DNA from: Acidobacteriota bacterium
GTDB taxonomy: Bacteria; Acidobacteriota; Blastocatellia; Pyrinomonadales; Pyrinomonadaceae
Length of the DNA: 64,000 bases
NCBI GenBank assembly: GCA_003222975.1
Contig: QHXN01000017.1
Location: forward strand, 1-64,000
Direction: 5' to 3'
This document shows, piece after piece, positions 1 through 8,754 of the stretch. Position 1 is the stretch's first letter. Each line of letters starts with the position of its first letter. Under the pieces are notes generated by a model. That model did no database searches. It was not told where the DNA came from and saw nothing but the letters and a program-made list of their open reading frames with translations. Both the position numbers and the translations under genes were made by a program.

Positions 1-294
1 CACGCTGTAGCCCAGCTTCTCGAAGAGGCCGGACGAGAGCAGGCGGTCGGCGGCGGCGTCCACCTCCTCGATGCCGACCGTCTGCCCGGCCTGGAGGCCG
101 CTCTTCTCCAAAGCCTCCGCCTCCGTCACGCGCGCCAGGCCCTTGAACTCGACACGGTCGAGCTTCAAGGTCTGCTGCGCGCCCTGCTGCTGTTGCTGAG
201 CGCACACGCGCGCTGCCGGCATGAGAAGGAGGCACGCGGTGATGAGCGAGAACACGAGCGGCGTTTTTAAACGAGGAGGGACAGACAAGCGCAC
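1..294 (-). CDS. POTRA-domain outer-membrane protein (BamA/TamA type), 5' part only
   Basis: Only the first 98 codons lie in the window. Reading starts at a GTG at 294, with a GGAG ribosome site about 7 nt upstream. Residues 1-34 form a signal peptide (basic start, hydrophobic core, cleavage near VCA-QQQ). A Gln-rich linker follows, and then a segment beginning near LDRVEFKGLARVTEAEAL that fits the first beta strand and helix of a POTRA repeat. This resembles BamA, TamA or ShlB-type transporters, which act in the outer membrane with periplasmic POTRA repeats. The barrel is outside the window, so BamA itself cannot be separated from a paralogous surface-antigen protein. The fold is inferred from pattern only. 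Confidence 0.6.
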   Translation of the reverse strand, partial: MRLSVPPRLKTPLVFSLITACLLLMPAARVCAQQQQQGAQQTLKLDRVEFKGLARVTEAEALEKSGLQAGQTVGIEEVDAAADRLLSSGLFEKLGYSV

Positions 295-376
295 GAGGTT
301 TCTCCGTTCGATAATGAGTTCGGCAGGGAGCGGAGGTATTTTATCAGCTTCGCGAAGCCGACCGAAATGCTAAGGA

Positions 377-452
377 GTGATAAGTGATGAGTGATAAGAA
401 AGAGCCGAGGTTTTGTCTTATCACTCATCACTCATTACTCATCACTCATCAC
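377..452. repeat. Heptamer STRR hairpin, GTGATRA family
   Basis: The left arm (377-397) is three units, GTGATAA GTGATGA GTGATAA. The right arm (418-452) is five units of the reverse complement (TTATCAC, TCATCAC, TCATTAC, TCATCAC, TCATCAC). The arms flank a 20-nt spacer and can fold into a long hairpin. The structure lies between the pdxJ stop and the start of the POTRA gene, both on the minus strand. It may act as a terminator, which is inference. Confidence 0.85.
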
Positions 453-459
453 TTCTTCG

Positions 460-1215
460 TTATGACTTCGCCTCGCGGATGCGCGCGCGCATCTCGCGCA
501 CGGCTTCAGATAAACCTGTGAGGACGGCGCGGGCGATGATGTTGTGGCCGATGTTGAACTCGGTGATTTCGGGGACGGCGGCGACCTCCGAGACGTTGCG
601 GTAGGTGAGGCCGTGGCCGGCGGCGACGTGCAGGCCGTACTGCGCGGCGAGCGCGGCGGCTTCGCGCAGTCGTTGGAGTTCGGCGACGGCGCGCGCGCGC
701 CCCTCGGAGTGGATGGCGCGCGCGCCGAGCGTCGCTTCGGCGTAGGCGGCGGTGCAGAGTTCGACCTGCTGCGCGCCCGCCTTCTGCGCCGCCTCGATCT
801 GTCGCGGGTCGGGGTCTATGAAGAGACTGACGAAGAGGCCGCACTCGCGCAGTTGGTCAACCGTGCGGCACACCACGTCGAAGTTGGCGACGGCGTCCAG
901 GCCGCCCTCGGTCGTGATCTCGTCGGGGCGCTCGGCGACGAGCGTAACGGCGTCGGGGCGCGCGTCCGCGGCGACCGTTATCATCTCTTCGGTGGCGGCC
1001 ATCTCGACGTTGAGGTAGGTCGTGACCGTGCGCCTGAGCGCGTAGATGTCCTCGTCCTGTATGTGGCGGCGGTCGCCGCGCAGGTGGACGGTGACGCCGT
1101 CCGCGCCCGCCTCCTCGCACAGCATGGCCGCCGCCACGACGCTCGGCTCCGGCGCGCGCCGCGCCTGGCGGACGGTCGCCACGTGGTCAATGTTGACGTT
1201 GAGTCTCGCTGTCAT
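460..1215 (-). CDS. pdxJ: Pyridoxine 5'-phosphate synthase
   Basis: PdxJ condenses 1-deoxy-D-xylulose 5-phosphate with 3-amino-2-oxopropyl phosphate to make pyridoxine 5'-phosphate, the last ring-closing step of the DXP-dependent vitamin B6 pathway, in the cytoplasm. The 251-residue product has the normal family length. It shows the N-terminal [13 protein letters not shown] block (about residues 8-20), the [13 protein letters not shown] substrate loop (about 44-56) with its conserved His and Asp, the [10 protein letters not shown] block near 200, and the C-terminal [15 protein letters not shown] segment. The start is ATG at 1215. It is often next to acpS, but not here. It is followed on the minus strand by a heptamer hairpin at 377-452. 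Confidence 0.97.
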   Translation of the reverse strand: MTARLNVNIDHVATVRQARRAPEPSVVAAAMLCEEAGADGVTVHLRGDRRHIQDEDIYALRRTVTTYLNVEMAATEEMITVAADARPDAVTLVAERPDEITTEGGLDAVANFDVVCRTVDQLRECGLFVSLFIDPDPRQIEAAQKAGAQQVELCTAAYAEATLGARAIHSEGRARAVAELQRLREAAALAAQYGLHVAAGHGLTYRNVSEVAAVPEITEFNIGHNIIARAVLTGLSEAVREMRARIREAKS

Positions 1216-1221
1216 GGGGAT

Positions 1222-1452
1222 TCAACTTTGAGGAGGAGTCTGCGTTCCGGCGACCTTCATCAGCCGCCGCAAGGCTTCGTTCACCGCCTTCGCATCGGGG
1301 AATACCGCCGCTACGTCCGGCTCTAGCAGAACCAGATTCGTGCCCTCCCGATAACGCTCGACATATTTGCCGCGCACTCTGCCCTTCAACTGCGAAAGGT
1401 CATATTCGGGCCGCAACTCATCTTCTTCCGGTTTAGCTTCGACTTTCTTCAT
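1222..1452 (-). CDS. Small antitoxin-like protein, partner of a DUF497/BrnT-type toxin
   Basis: The product has 76 residues. ATG at 1452 is preferred, with GAGAG upstream; a further in-frame start at 1467 would add five residues. The chain is charged. A KPEEDELRPEYDLSQLKG segment is followed by RGKYVERYREGTNLVLLEPDVAAVFPDAKAVNEALRRL, which looks like a strand followed by helices, as in ribbon-helix-helix antitoxins. Its start overlaps the 3' end of a BrnT-like reading frame by 20 nt, a typical toxin-antitoxin layout. It probably once neutralised that toxin and repressed the locus. Because the toxin frame is truncated, this gene may now be an orphan. The assignment is from context and general appearance. 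Confidence 0.6.
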   Translation of the reverse strand: MKKVEAKPEEDELRPEYDLSQLKGRVRGKYVERYREGTNLVLLEPDVAAVFPDAKAVNEALRRLMKVAGTQTPPQS

Positions 1453-1645
1453 AAAATTCTCTCTCACCGCGAGTCGGCTCGCGTGCGCTTACGATGCGGA
1501 CGACCTCTCCGTCATCCGTATGCGACACGATTAACATTCTACGTCTTTCCGATATGCCGATGATAATGAAGCGGCGTTCTTCCTTTGAATGGTCTGGGTC
1601 GTCAAACGTATCTGAGAGCGGGTCGCCGAAGACGGTAGCGGCGTG
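1433..1645 (-). pseudogene. 5'-truncated BrnT/DUF497 toxin remnant
   Basis: From about 1645 down to the TAA at 1433, the minus strand encodes AATVFGDPLSDTFDDPDHS, then EERRFIIIGISERRRMLIVSHT, then RIVSAREPTRGEREFYEES. This matches the C-terminal two thirds of BrnT-type (DUF497) RNase toxins, with the conserved DPDHS and RIxSAR blocks. The usual first 20-25 residues (the W/F-D-P-x-KA-xx-N-xx-KHGVSF region) are missing. Upstream, the frame runs into the end of the glycosyltransferase gene and has no sensible start. I read this as a deletion that removed the toxin's start and joined it to the neighbouring gene. Confidence 0.65.
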
Positions 1646-2390
1646 CGATGGCAGAGTCGTAGAGGCCGCGGCGCGCGTTGGCGCGAATCTGGCGCAGCTC
1701 GCCGAAGCCTTGGAGGCCGCCACGGAAGCTCACCGAGCCGCCCGCCACGTCGTTCCAGCGGACGGGGTATTCGAGCATGCGGAGTCCGGCGCGGTGGGCG
1801 ATGAAGAGCAGTTCCACGTCGAAGCCGAAGCGGTCAATCAGCGCGCCCTCGACTACCGCGCGGCACACGTCCATGCGGAAGGCTTTGAAGCCGCATTGCG
1901 TGTCCTTGAAGGGCATGCCCGTAAGCATTCGCATCACGCGGTTGAAGACGCGACCGCTCTGCTCGCGCGTCCAGGGCTGGTGCGTGCCGATAAGCTCCCG
2001 GTTGAGCGCGCGCGAGCCGAGCACGATGTCGTACTGACCGGAGCGTATCGGCCCGACGAGCTTGGGCGTCTCCGTGATGGGCATCGAGAGGTCTGCGTCG
2101 AAGAAGGCGGCTACGCGAGAGCGCGCCGCGAGCAGCCCGGTGCGGACGGCGTTACCTTTGCCGCGGTTCGGCTCGACGCGTATGACACGGCCCTCGACAT
2201 TGCCCCGCGCGCGCGCGGCGAAGACCTCTTCGGCCACGCGGCTCGTCTCGTCCTTCGAGCCGTCGTCAACGACTATGACTTCGCCGCCGCCGGCCTGCTC
2301 GCCCAGATAAGTCAGAATCTCGCGCAGGGTCTTGCCGATGCGCGCCGACTCGTTGTAAGCGGGGATGACGATGGAGAGGGATGAAGACAT
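1602..2390 (-). CDS. Dolichyl-phosphate glucosyltransferase-like GT2 glycosyltransferase
   Basis: The 262-residue family 2 glycosyltransferase resembles ALG5/DPM1-type enzymes that move a sugar from a nucleotide sugar to a polyprenyl phosphate. Visible blocks are SIVIPAYNESARIGKTL (5-21), VIVVDDGSKDET (about 38-49), NRGKGNAVRTG, the metal-binding FFDADLSMP (about 95-103), and the CGFKAFR and RFGFDVELLFIA segments. The C-terminus normally ends near ANARRGLYD. Here an extra tail of about 19 residues (beginning SAIARRYRL) is read from the fused toxin remnant, so the native stop was lost. The start ATG at 2390 is followed at once by the hydrophobic first strand. No membrane anchor is visible. Confidence 0.87.
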   Translation of the reverse strand: MSSSLSIVIPAYNESARIGKTLREILTYLGEQAGGGEVIVVDDGSKDETSRVAEEVFAARARGNVEGRVIRVEPNRGKGNAVRTGLLAARSRVAAFFDADLSMPITETPKLVGPIRSGQYDIVLGSRALNRELIGTHQPWTREQSGRVFNRVMRMLTGMPFKDTQCGFKAFRMDVCRAVVEGALIDRFGFDVELLFIAHRAGLRMLEYPVRWNDVAGGSVSFRGGLQGFGELRQIRANARRGLYDSAIARRYRLRRPALRYV

Positions 2391-2643
2391 CAGTTCTCTA
2401 AAACCTTCGACGGAATCTCGGACGCAGGTTGGTCACAAGGCTTGCTCTTGGGTGAACGCTTGTGGCCTAACGGCCTGTCGCCGAATATAGCACAGCCGGG
2501 CGCTGCGACGCCCGCCGCTGCCGCAGGCGGTACTGACCTTTCCTGAACCCCCTCGCCTGCTGCGTTGAACGTGCTTGCGGTGGTAAAATTTCTTCACCCC
2601 CAGTGGAACGACCGTAAGATCAAGCGAGGTTCGGGAGCAGCAC
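2391..2643. other. Divergent intergenic region
   Basis: This separates the glycosyltransferase (minus) from the S41 protease remnant (plus) and should hold both promoters. A small hairpin with stem CGGGCG/CGCCCG lies near 2498-2515. A TAAAAT box sits at 2584-2589, but I find no well-spaced -35 element. No gene is seen. Confidence 0.4.
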
Positions 2644-4208
2644 ATGAGCAAAAGGACATTCGGGCGCATAGCCGCCGCAACAGTCATTGTCGCCGCCACG
2701 CTCGTCGGCGGCATCTGGGGGAGCCGCGCCTTCAGCCAGACGGACACAGGCACGCAGCGCGTCGAGTCGGCCTACACCGAGGCGCTTTCAGTCATCTCGG
2801 ACAACTACGTCGAGCCGGTTGACTACGGGAAGGCGAACGAGGCCGCCATCCAGGGCATGCTCTGGACGCTCGACCCGCACTCGAACTACTTCAACCCCGA
2901 AGAGTACCGGCGGCTCATGCAGGATCAGGAGTCGCGCTTCAGCGGGATAGGCGTCTCGATACTTCGCCACCGCGACGGCGTCTATGTCCAGACGCCGATT
3001 GAGGGGACGCCCGCGGCGCAAGCGGGCCTTCGGTTCGGCGACCGCATCGTCGAGGTGGACGGACGCGACGCGCGCGACTGGACGACGCAGGCCGTCTCGC
3101 AGGCCGTGCGCGGCCCCGAAGGCGAGCCGGTCACGATCAAGGTCGAGCGCGCCGGCAGCCAGGCCCCGCTCTTCTTCACCATCAAGCGCGGGAGCGTGCC
3201 CCAGCCCTCGACAACCCCGGCGGTCTTCTCCCGCAGGCGATCATGGTGGCGAGCCGCTTCATCGGTCGCGGCAAGCCGATAGTTTCTGTCCGCAGCCGCG
3301 ACGAGGAGGGCAACTACGTCTATAAGAACACGCTCTACGACCCGGTTGACTACCCGCTCGTCGTGCTTACGAACGGCAACTCGGCCTCGGCCTCCGAGAT
3401 CGTCGCCGGGGCGATTCAGGATCACGGTCGCGGTCTCATCGTCGGCGAGACCACGTTCGGCAAGGGACTCGTCCAAAGAGTCTTCAACCTCCCCTTCGGC
3501 GCGGGACTCACCCTGACGACGGCGCACTACTACACGCCCTACGGTCGCCTGATTCAACGCTCCTACGCGAGCGGCTCGCTCTACGACTATTACAACCACG
3601 AGAATGCCAACGCCGCGCCGACGCCGCAGTTGCCCCCGAACCCGACCAGTCCCGTGGCCCCGAACGCGCCGCTAACTCAACCGACGCCGCAGCCCACGCC
3701 CGCCGCGACGCCGTCGGGGCCGCCCGTCAAGACCGCGGGCGGGCGCGTCTTCTACGGCGGCGGCGGCATCACGCCCGACTACACCGTTAAGCCGCTCGAA
3801 GTCACCACGCCCGTGCGCGCGCGCATCTACGAAGAAGCCTTCTACTTCACGCGCCAGCTCGTCGGCGGGCAGATTGCCGGCCTCGAAAGTTATCGGCTTA
3901 ACGCCGAGCCGCAGTTCGGGCGTAACCCGCGCCCCACAGACCTGCCCGTCACGGACAAGGTCGTCGAAGCCTTCCGCGACTTCGCCAAGCGCGACGCGGA
4001 GAGCGGACTGAAGCCCGCGCAGATCGAGCGCGGACTCGACTACGTGAAGCTGCGCATCCGCGAGGACATCGTCAACGCGGCCTACGGCGGCGACGCCGCC
4101 ACACGCTTCCTCCTGGAGGGCGACCCGCAGCTCGCGCGCGCCCTCGAACTCTTCCCCGAAGCGAAGGCGCTCGCCGAGAACGTCGGCAGGCGACAAGCCT
4201 CCGAGTGA
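2644..4208 (+). pseudogene. C-terminal processing protease (S41, CtpA/Prc family), disrupted by internal deletion and frameshift
   Basis: The 5' frame (2644 to about 3209) encodes a signal anchor, the S41 N-terminal region with LDPHSNYFNPEEY, and a complete PDZ domain ending at KRGSVPQPS. The other frame then continues from about 3210 with DNPGGLLPQAIMVASRFIG, the catalytic GNSASASEI serine block and the TFGKGLVQ lysine block, followed by a Pro/Thr-rich segment and a C-terminal domain. In intact relatives about 60-70 residues, including the GYIGL strand and LRxN region, lie between the PDZ end and NPGGLLPQA. Those bases are absent and the join is out of frame. The result is a loss-of-function allele or an assembly gap. 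It would have acted in the periplasm on protein C-termini. Confidence 0.85.
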
Positions 4209-4229
4209 CGCGGCGCGAGGAGCGTTTGT

Positions 4230-5009
4230 ATGTCGAACCCCATGCCCGCAATCTTCTTCGGGCACGGCAATCCTCTGAACGCGCTGCTCAGCAACGCCTA
4301 CACAGAAGGGTGGGCCGCCGTCGGGCGCGACATACCCCGGCCACGCGCCGTGCTCTGCGTGTCCGCGCACTGGTACGTGCCGGGCACGGCGGTCACGGCC
4401 AGCGGCGCGCCGCGCACCATCCACGATTTCGGCGGCTTCCCGCGCGAGCTTTACGAAGTTCAGTACCCCGCGCCCGGCGACCCCGTGCTGGCGAATCGCG
4501 TCCGCGAGCTGCTCGCGCCGACGCCCGTTAGTCTCGACTACCGCTGGGGCCTCGACCACGGCGCGTGGTCTGTCCTCTGCCACGTCTTCCCCGGCGCGGA
4601 CGTGCCCGTCGTGCAGCTCAGCATAGACGAGACGCAGCCCGCCGACTTTCACTACGAGATGGCGAAGCGGCTCGCCCCGTTGCGCGACGAGGGCATCCTC
4701 GTCGTGGGGAGCGGCAACCTCGTGCACAACCTGCACGCATACGCCTGGGGCCGCCACAAGGTCGAGCCGTTCGACTGGGCCGTGCGGTTCGAGGAGCGCG
4801 CGCGCGAGCTTCTGCTCGCGGGGAACGACACGCCGCTCGTCAACTACGAGACGATGGGACGCGACGCGCTGCTCGCGGCCCCCACGCCCGACCACTACCT
4901 GCCGCTGCTCTACGTCGTCGCGCTCCGCAGGGATGGCGAGCGCGTGACCTTCCCCGTCGAGGGGGTGGACGGCGGCTCGATCTCGATGCTGTCGGTGCGG
5001 ATCGGCTGA
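4230..5009 (+). CDS. LigB-family extradiol dioxygenase (4,5-DOPA dioxygenase-like, YgiD type)
   Basis: The 259-residue protein belongs to the class III extradiol ring-cleavage family (LigB fold). Members use a metal held by histidines to open catechol rings, for example of DOPA. Visible blocks are IFFGHGNPL (about 8-16), VLCVSAHWY (about 42-50), TIHDFGGFPRELYEVQYPAPG, WGLDHGAWSVL (His near 110), and LVVGSGNLVHNL near 166. These correspond to the metal-ligand histidines and the substrate pocket of YgiD/DODA proteins. The start ATG at 4230 has GAGGAG upstream. It lies 21 nt after the S41 remnant. The true substrate is unknown, because many bacterial members act on other aromatics. Confidence 0.88.
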   Translation: MSNPMPAIFFGHGNPLNALLSNAYTEGWAAVGRDIPRPRAVLCVSAHWYVPGTAVTASGAPRTIHDFGGFPRELYEVQYPAPGDPVLANRVRELLAPTPVSLDYRWGLDHGAWSVLCHVFPGADVPVVQLSIDETQPADFHYEMAKRLAPLRDEGILVVGSGNLVHNLHAYAWGRHKVEPFDWAVRFEERARELLLAGNDTPLVNYETMGRDALLAAPTPDHYLPLLYVVALRRDGERVTFPVEGVDGGSISMLSVRIG

Positions 5010-5191
5010 ACCAGCCGGGGCGCGAGGTGCGGCGCGGCGTCGTGCCGTCGGGCGTCGTGCGCTTTTGCGCGGCGATGGTGGGCGAGTTCGTGCGGGCCGG
5101 GCGGGGCTACCGCCGGCCCACGTGTCGGGACGGTCTATGCGGATGTTCTGGCGATGGGCGCGAGATGAATGGGCCTGTCCGCTCGACCTCG
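5010..5191. other. Intergenic, no gene seen
   Basis: This is GC-rich sequence between the dioxygenase and a convergent small gene. I see no array, no clear hairpin with a T run and no credible short gene. Confidence 0.4.
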
Positions 5192-5554
5192 TTAAGACTT
5201 TTTCAGGATGAACGCGGGCAGGTCAACCTGAACCAGACTTCCGTGCCCCGAAATCTCGACCTGTCCGAGATCGTTTACGTTCAGGCTTAGCTCGCCGCCG
5301 CCCTCGTAGCGGTACTCGCACTCTTCGCCCTGGTATCTGATGAGCACGCCCCACGTCGCCCTGCTGAAGCCCGCCAGCTTTCTCTCGCCGATGTCAATCA
5401 GGTGGATTTCGCCCGCGCCGGGTATGGCGAGCCGGAAGTTGCCCAGATTCTTGAACGACGCCTGCGGCATCCCCTTGTGGAAGGAGCCGTTTTCATTAGC
5501 CGAATGGTACGGCAGCGGATCGTAGTATTGAGTCTGTATCTTGAGTGTGTACAC
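5192..5554 (-). CDS. Small hypothetical protein, beta-rich
   Basis: The 120-residue product starts at a GTG at 5554 behind a good GAGGTG ribosome site. I do not recognise the family. The chain alternates short hydrophobic strands and polar turns (for example FRLAIPGAGEIHLIDIGERKL, then ELSLNVNDLGQVEISGHGS), has no signal peptide and no membrane segment, and has few helices. It could be a small beta-barrel or a ligand-binding domain. It sits alone between the dioxygenase and the L,D-transpeptidase, 177 nt from the latter, with no obvious operon. Codon use is like its neighbours, which together with the ribosome site supports a real gene. Confidence 0.6.
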   Translation of the reverse strand: MYTLKIQTQYYDPLPYHSANENGSFHKGMPQASFKNLGNFRLAIPGAGEIHLIDIGERKLAGFSRATWGVLIRYQGEECEYRYEGGGELSLNVNDLGQVEISGHGSLVQVDLPAFILKKS

Positions 5555-5731
5555 GTTTCACCTCGTCTGCGGAAGGGTTTGGGATAAGGCATCTCGGCTA
5601 AGGTTCGAGGGCCGGGTTTGGAGTCGTTCTGGTCGAACCCCCCGACATCCTGACGCGAGGCCGCTGTTTATACTCGAATCGCCGCCCGCGTTCAAGCTTA
5701 AAGTTTCGGCCCGACCCTCCACTCTCTCCGC

Positions 5732-6709
5732 CTACCTTCCGGCGCGCGCGCCTGCGCGCCTCCTGGCCGCGGGCCGCGGCTGCTTCGGCTGTCCGACGAG
5801 CGGCTCCGTGTGGCCGTCGGCGAGCGCCCGCCCCTGCTCGATGCTGCTCGCGGGGACGACGAACTTCGTCCGGCGCGTGACGCTGTCAATCATCTTCTGC
5901 AAGGTCTCGTCGTCCACCGCCGAGTCGTCAACGCCGCTCGTCTTCAGTTCGTCGCGCAGGCGCGCGACGGTGTTCGTGCGGCGGTCGTAAACGTCCGGGT
6001 AGATGTAGAGCACTCGGCCCTCGACGACGAGCGTGTCGTAGTTGATGTCGAAGCGGAGCGGAGTGTCGAGCGCGACGGCGAGCGTGCGCGTCGAGCGCTT
6101 CGCCTGCTCGATCCGCTTGCTTGAGACGGGCAGACTGCGCGCCGCGACGATCTTCTCCGCGAGGTCGTAGAGGTCTGCGCGCAGCATCCTGACGCAGCCG
6201 TGCGAGACGAGGTTGCCGAGGTTGCTCGGCCCCGTCGCCTGATGAATCAGGTACGCGTCGCCGAGCGGGATTTTCAGCTTGCCGAGCGGGTTGCGCGGGT
6301 CGCCCGCCTTGATGACCTCGCCGGGACGCACGCCCTTGTGCGTTCCGACCCAGTCGCTCGCGGGCGGAATCCACGGCGGATTCCAGATGATCTCCCGCGC
6401 CTCGCGCTCGCCGATGTAGATCGGGTACTGCTTCATCCCGACGCCGACCGTGTACGACTTCACCTCCTTGCCGTTCTGCCACAGCGTCAGCCGGAACGAG
6501 GGCACGTTCAGCGTTAACTTGATGTCGGGCTGCCCCGGCTCGAACTCCGCGCGCTCGATGTGCCCGCCCGTCAGCTTGTCGGAGCGCTCCGACTCGAAGC
6601 GGTCGTAGCGGATGAAAGTTTGCTGTTGACTGAAGACCGTGTGCGACGCGGCGGACGCGAGCAGCAGGAGCGCGAGCGCCGACGATTTAAGAATCCGACT
6701 TGCGAACAT
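5732..6709 (-). CDS. L,D-transpeptidase (YkuD domain), secreted
   Basis: L,D-transpeptidases form 3-3 cross-links in peptidoglycan or attach proteins to it, working in the periplasm. The 325-residue product begins with a signal peptide (hydrophobic residues 9-23, cleavage near VFS-QQQ). The YkuD domain runs from about residue 62 (DIKLTLNVPSFRLTLW) to 205. The signature is present: His156 in LIHQATG, His170, and catalytic Cys172 in SHGCVRM. A C-terminal region of about 110 residues, ending in a Pro/Arg-rich tail, has no known role. The start ATG at 6709 has GGGAGAAGG upstream. Confidence 0.93.
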   Translation of the reverse strand: MFASRILKSSALALLLLASAASHTVFSQQQTFIRYDRFESERSDKLTGGHIERAEFEPGQPDIKLTLNVPSFRLTLWQNGKEVKSYTVGVGMKQYPIYIGEREAREIIWNPPWIPPASDWVGTHKGVRPGEVIKAGDPRNPLGKLKIPLGDAYLIHQATGPSNLGNLVSHGCVRMLRADLYDLAEKIVAARSLPVSSKRIEQAKRSTRTLAVALDTPLRFDINYDTLVVEGRVLYIYPDVYDRRTNTVARLRDELKTSGVDDSAVDDETLQKMIDSVTRRTKFVVPASSIEQGRALADGHTEPLVGQPKQPRPAARRRAGARAGR

Positions 6710-6885
6710 GAATGCCTTCTCCCTCCTCGACTAACTTTCGGCCCGCGCTTCGGAAGGGAGAGCAGCGCGCGGCGTCCTGGGTTCTCTAACGGGGGATAAA
6801 AAGGGGTTGATACTGTTATCTAATGAAAGTGCTATCCGGCGCAAGTCAAGAGCAGTGCGGCGGGCGCGCTCGGAAGTCCTCGCCT

Positions 6886-8505
6886 TCAGAACCCGATGAC
6901 GCGGAAGTAGAGCAGCGCGGCCTGGACGATGCCGATGAAGAAGCCGATGCCGAGGCCGAACAGCTCGATGGTTCGGAGGTGGTGCTTGGCGACCGAGAGC
7001 ACGAGGTCTTCGAGCTTCTTGATGGGGTAGCCCGAAACCTTCTCGCGCACGATGCCGCCGATGTCGAACTCGGCGATGGCTCCGGGCAGCCGCTCGCGCG
7101 CCGCGGCGGTGATGCGTTCGGTGAGCACTTCGCTCGCGCGCCTGACCTTCTCTTCGGGCACGAGGTCGCCGACCCGCCCGATGGGCGCGACCAGGAGTTT
7201 TTCGACCTGTGCGGTCAGGATCGAGTTGATCGTGCGCGCCGTCTCGTCGCGTGAGAGAACACCCATCAGGCCGCGCGAGAGGAAACTCTTCAACTGCTCC
7301 GCCGAGTCGGGCCGCGCGTGTTCGAGGAGCGCGCGCAGGGAGTGGGGTTTGAGGCGCTGGAGCGCGTCCGTGGCGTAGGCCGACACGGAGGTCGAAAGCT
7401 CGGTGCTGCGCGCGACGGCGAGGATGCGCTCCGCTATCTGGTCTTTAACGATGCCCAGCCTGTCGGGCGAGATGTTGCCGACAAGCTCGTTGACGGGCCG
7501 TGCGAGCACGCCGTCAATCGTTGAGTTGAGGAAGTCTTCGGCCTGGCGCTCGAACGCCTCGCCGCTCAAGTATTCCCCGACGCGCTTCGGCAGCGTCTTG
7601 TTGACGAGGTCGTCAACTTCGTGGTGGACGCGCTCGCGCGAGATGAAGATTTTTTTGAAGAAGGAGAGCTGCTGGTAGTAGTCGTCAACCTCGCGCTTGA
7701 TGAGCGCGCCGATCTGCTTGCGCGTGCCCTTGTTCGTGGCGATGTCGGTGAGGTGCTGGACGATGGGCGGAACCTGGCCGTCAATGCGCTCCTTGATGAC
7801 GGCCACGGTGTCGGGCGTGAACATCTCGGCGAGGGTGGCGCGGCTCGCGGCCAACTCGTCAACGCGCCCGGAGACGAACTCCTTCACCTTCGACTCGAAG
7901 CCGCGCTCGGTGACGACGCCGCGGAAGCGGTTCTCGACGAATCCCAAGACCTGCTCGAACGTTTCCGGGCTGACGGTCTCGCCCAGGCGCTGCGACAGAA
8001 TCTCGTCAACGCGCTTGTCCACGAAGCGGCTGATTGCTTCCGCGGTCTCCTCGCTCTTCAAGACGCCTGCGATATGCTCGGCGATGCGCAGTTGCAGCGC
8101 CGCGAGCGCGTCGAGCACGGGCGCGCGCACCTGGCGGGGGATGGCATCGAGGAAGGTAGCGTAGTTTCTGTCGAGCAACTCGTCGGTGTAAGAGCCGACG
8201 AAGCTCTCGACCTTGCGCCGGAAGAAGCCCGTCTCGAAGAGCGCGTGCACGACCGTCTCCTGCGAGACCAACTCGTTGCCGACGGCGTTGCCGATGGTCT
8301 GCGCCAGCCGCTCGCGGTGGCGCGGGATCATGCCCTGCGGCCAGACGGTGACGCCCAAAAATTTGACGGGCCGGTGCGGGCGGAAGAGCATCCGCACGGC
8401 GAGCCAGGCCGCCCCGTAGCCGTGGATCGTGGCGACGAAGATGATCAGGAACAGCTCGAACCACTTGCTGTGGACGACCTCACGAACCCACTCGATGGCG
8501 AGCAC
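6886..8505 (-). CDS. DUF445 family membrane-associated protein
   Basis: The 539-residue protein matches the DUF445 layout. An N-terminal membrane segment (about 16-35, LFLIIFVATIHGYGAAWLAVRML) is followed by FRPHRPVKFLGVTVWPQGMIPRHR, the conserved block of the family. A long helical region contains repeats of the L-x-x-x-VDxxV type (for example RFVDKRVDEIL, FVSGRVDELAAS), and a C-terminal membrane hairpin follows (LFGLGIGFFIGIVQAALLYF). Both ends are in the membrane with a helical rod between. The function is unknown, although Bacillus YheB is a relative. Translation appears to start at GTG 8505, where an AAGGA lies unusually close to the start codon. Confidence 0.85.
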   Translation of the reverse strand: MLAIEWVREVVHSKWFELFLIIFVATIHGYGAAWLAVRMLFRPHRPVKFLGVTVWPQGMIPRHRERLAQTIGNAVGNELVSQETVVHALFETGFFRRKVESFVGSYTDELLDRNYATFLDAIPRQVRAPVLDALAALQLRIAEHIAGVLKSEETAEAISRFVDKRVDEILSQRLGETVSPETFEQVLGFVENRFRGVVTERGFESKVKEFVSGRVDELAASRATLAEMFTPDTVAVIKERIDGQVPPIVQHLTDIATNKGTRKQIGALIKREVDDYYQQLSFFKKIFISRERVHHEVDDLVNKTLPKRVGEYLSGEAFERQAEDFLNSTIDGVLARPVNELVGNISPDRLGIVKDQIAERILAVARSTELSTSVSAYATDALQRLKPHSLRALLEHARPDSAEQLKSFLSRGLMGVLSRDETARTINSILTAQVEKLLVAPIGRVGDLVPEEKVRRASEVLTERITAAARERLPGAIAEFDIGGIVREKVSGYPIKKLEDLVLSVAKHHLRTIELFGLGIGFFIGIVQAALLYFRVIGF

Positions 8506-8584
8506 TCCTTACGGCGCACGCGGCGAAGATTTGGAAGGGGACGAGTGAGATGCTAAACGCAACCGGCGGAGAGCGTCAAATGAG

Positions 8585-8754
8585 AAGGCAAAAGCAAAAA
8601 GGCAAAATTGAAGCAGCCGCGCACGAGGCGATGTTAGTGCAGATGTCTGAGGCGGCGATAAAACGTTAGCCCGCTGTTCGGGCCACTTGGCTAGGATCAG
8701 CAGCCGCCTGCGGCTGCTTTTCACTTTTGCCTTTTGCCTTTTTACTTTTGCCTT
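8585..8754. repeat. Heptamer STRR pair, GGCAAAA family
   Basis: The left arm (8585-8607) is AAGGCAAAAGCAAAAAGGCAAAA-like. The right arm (8722-8754) is made of the reverse complement CTTTTGC units. About 115 nt separate them, more than in other copies. The right arm lies inside the 3' end of the SDR39U1 gene and encodes its Lys-rich tail. Confidence 0.75.

Noticed and set aside
544-1326. Long reading frame opposite pdxJ, one of many antisense frames in the GC-rich DNA
   Set aside because: Its amino-acid composition (Arg, Gly, Val, Asp runs) is that of a mirror frame of a real gene, with no motif or ribosome site. Similar frames opposite secA, gyrA, serS, the helicase and the BNR gene were left out for the same reason.
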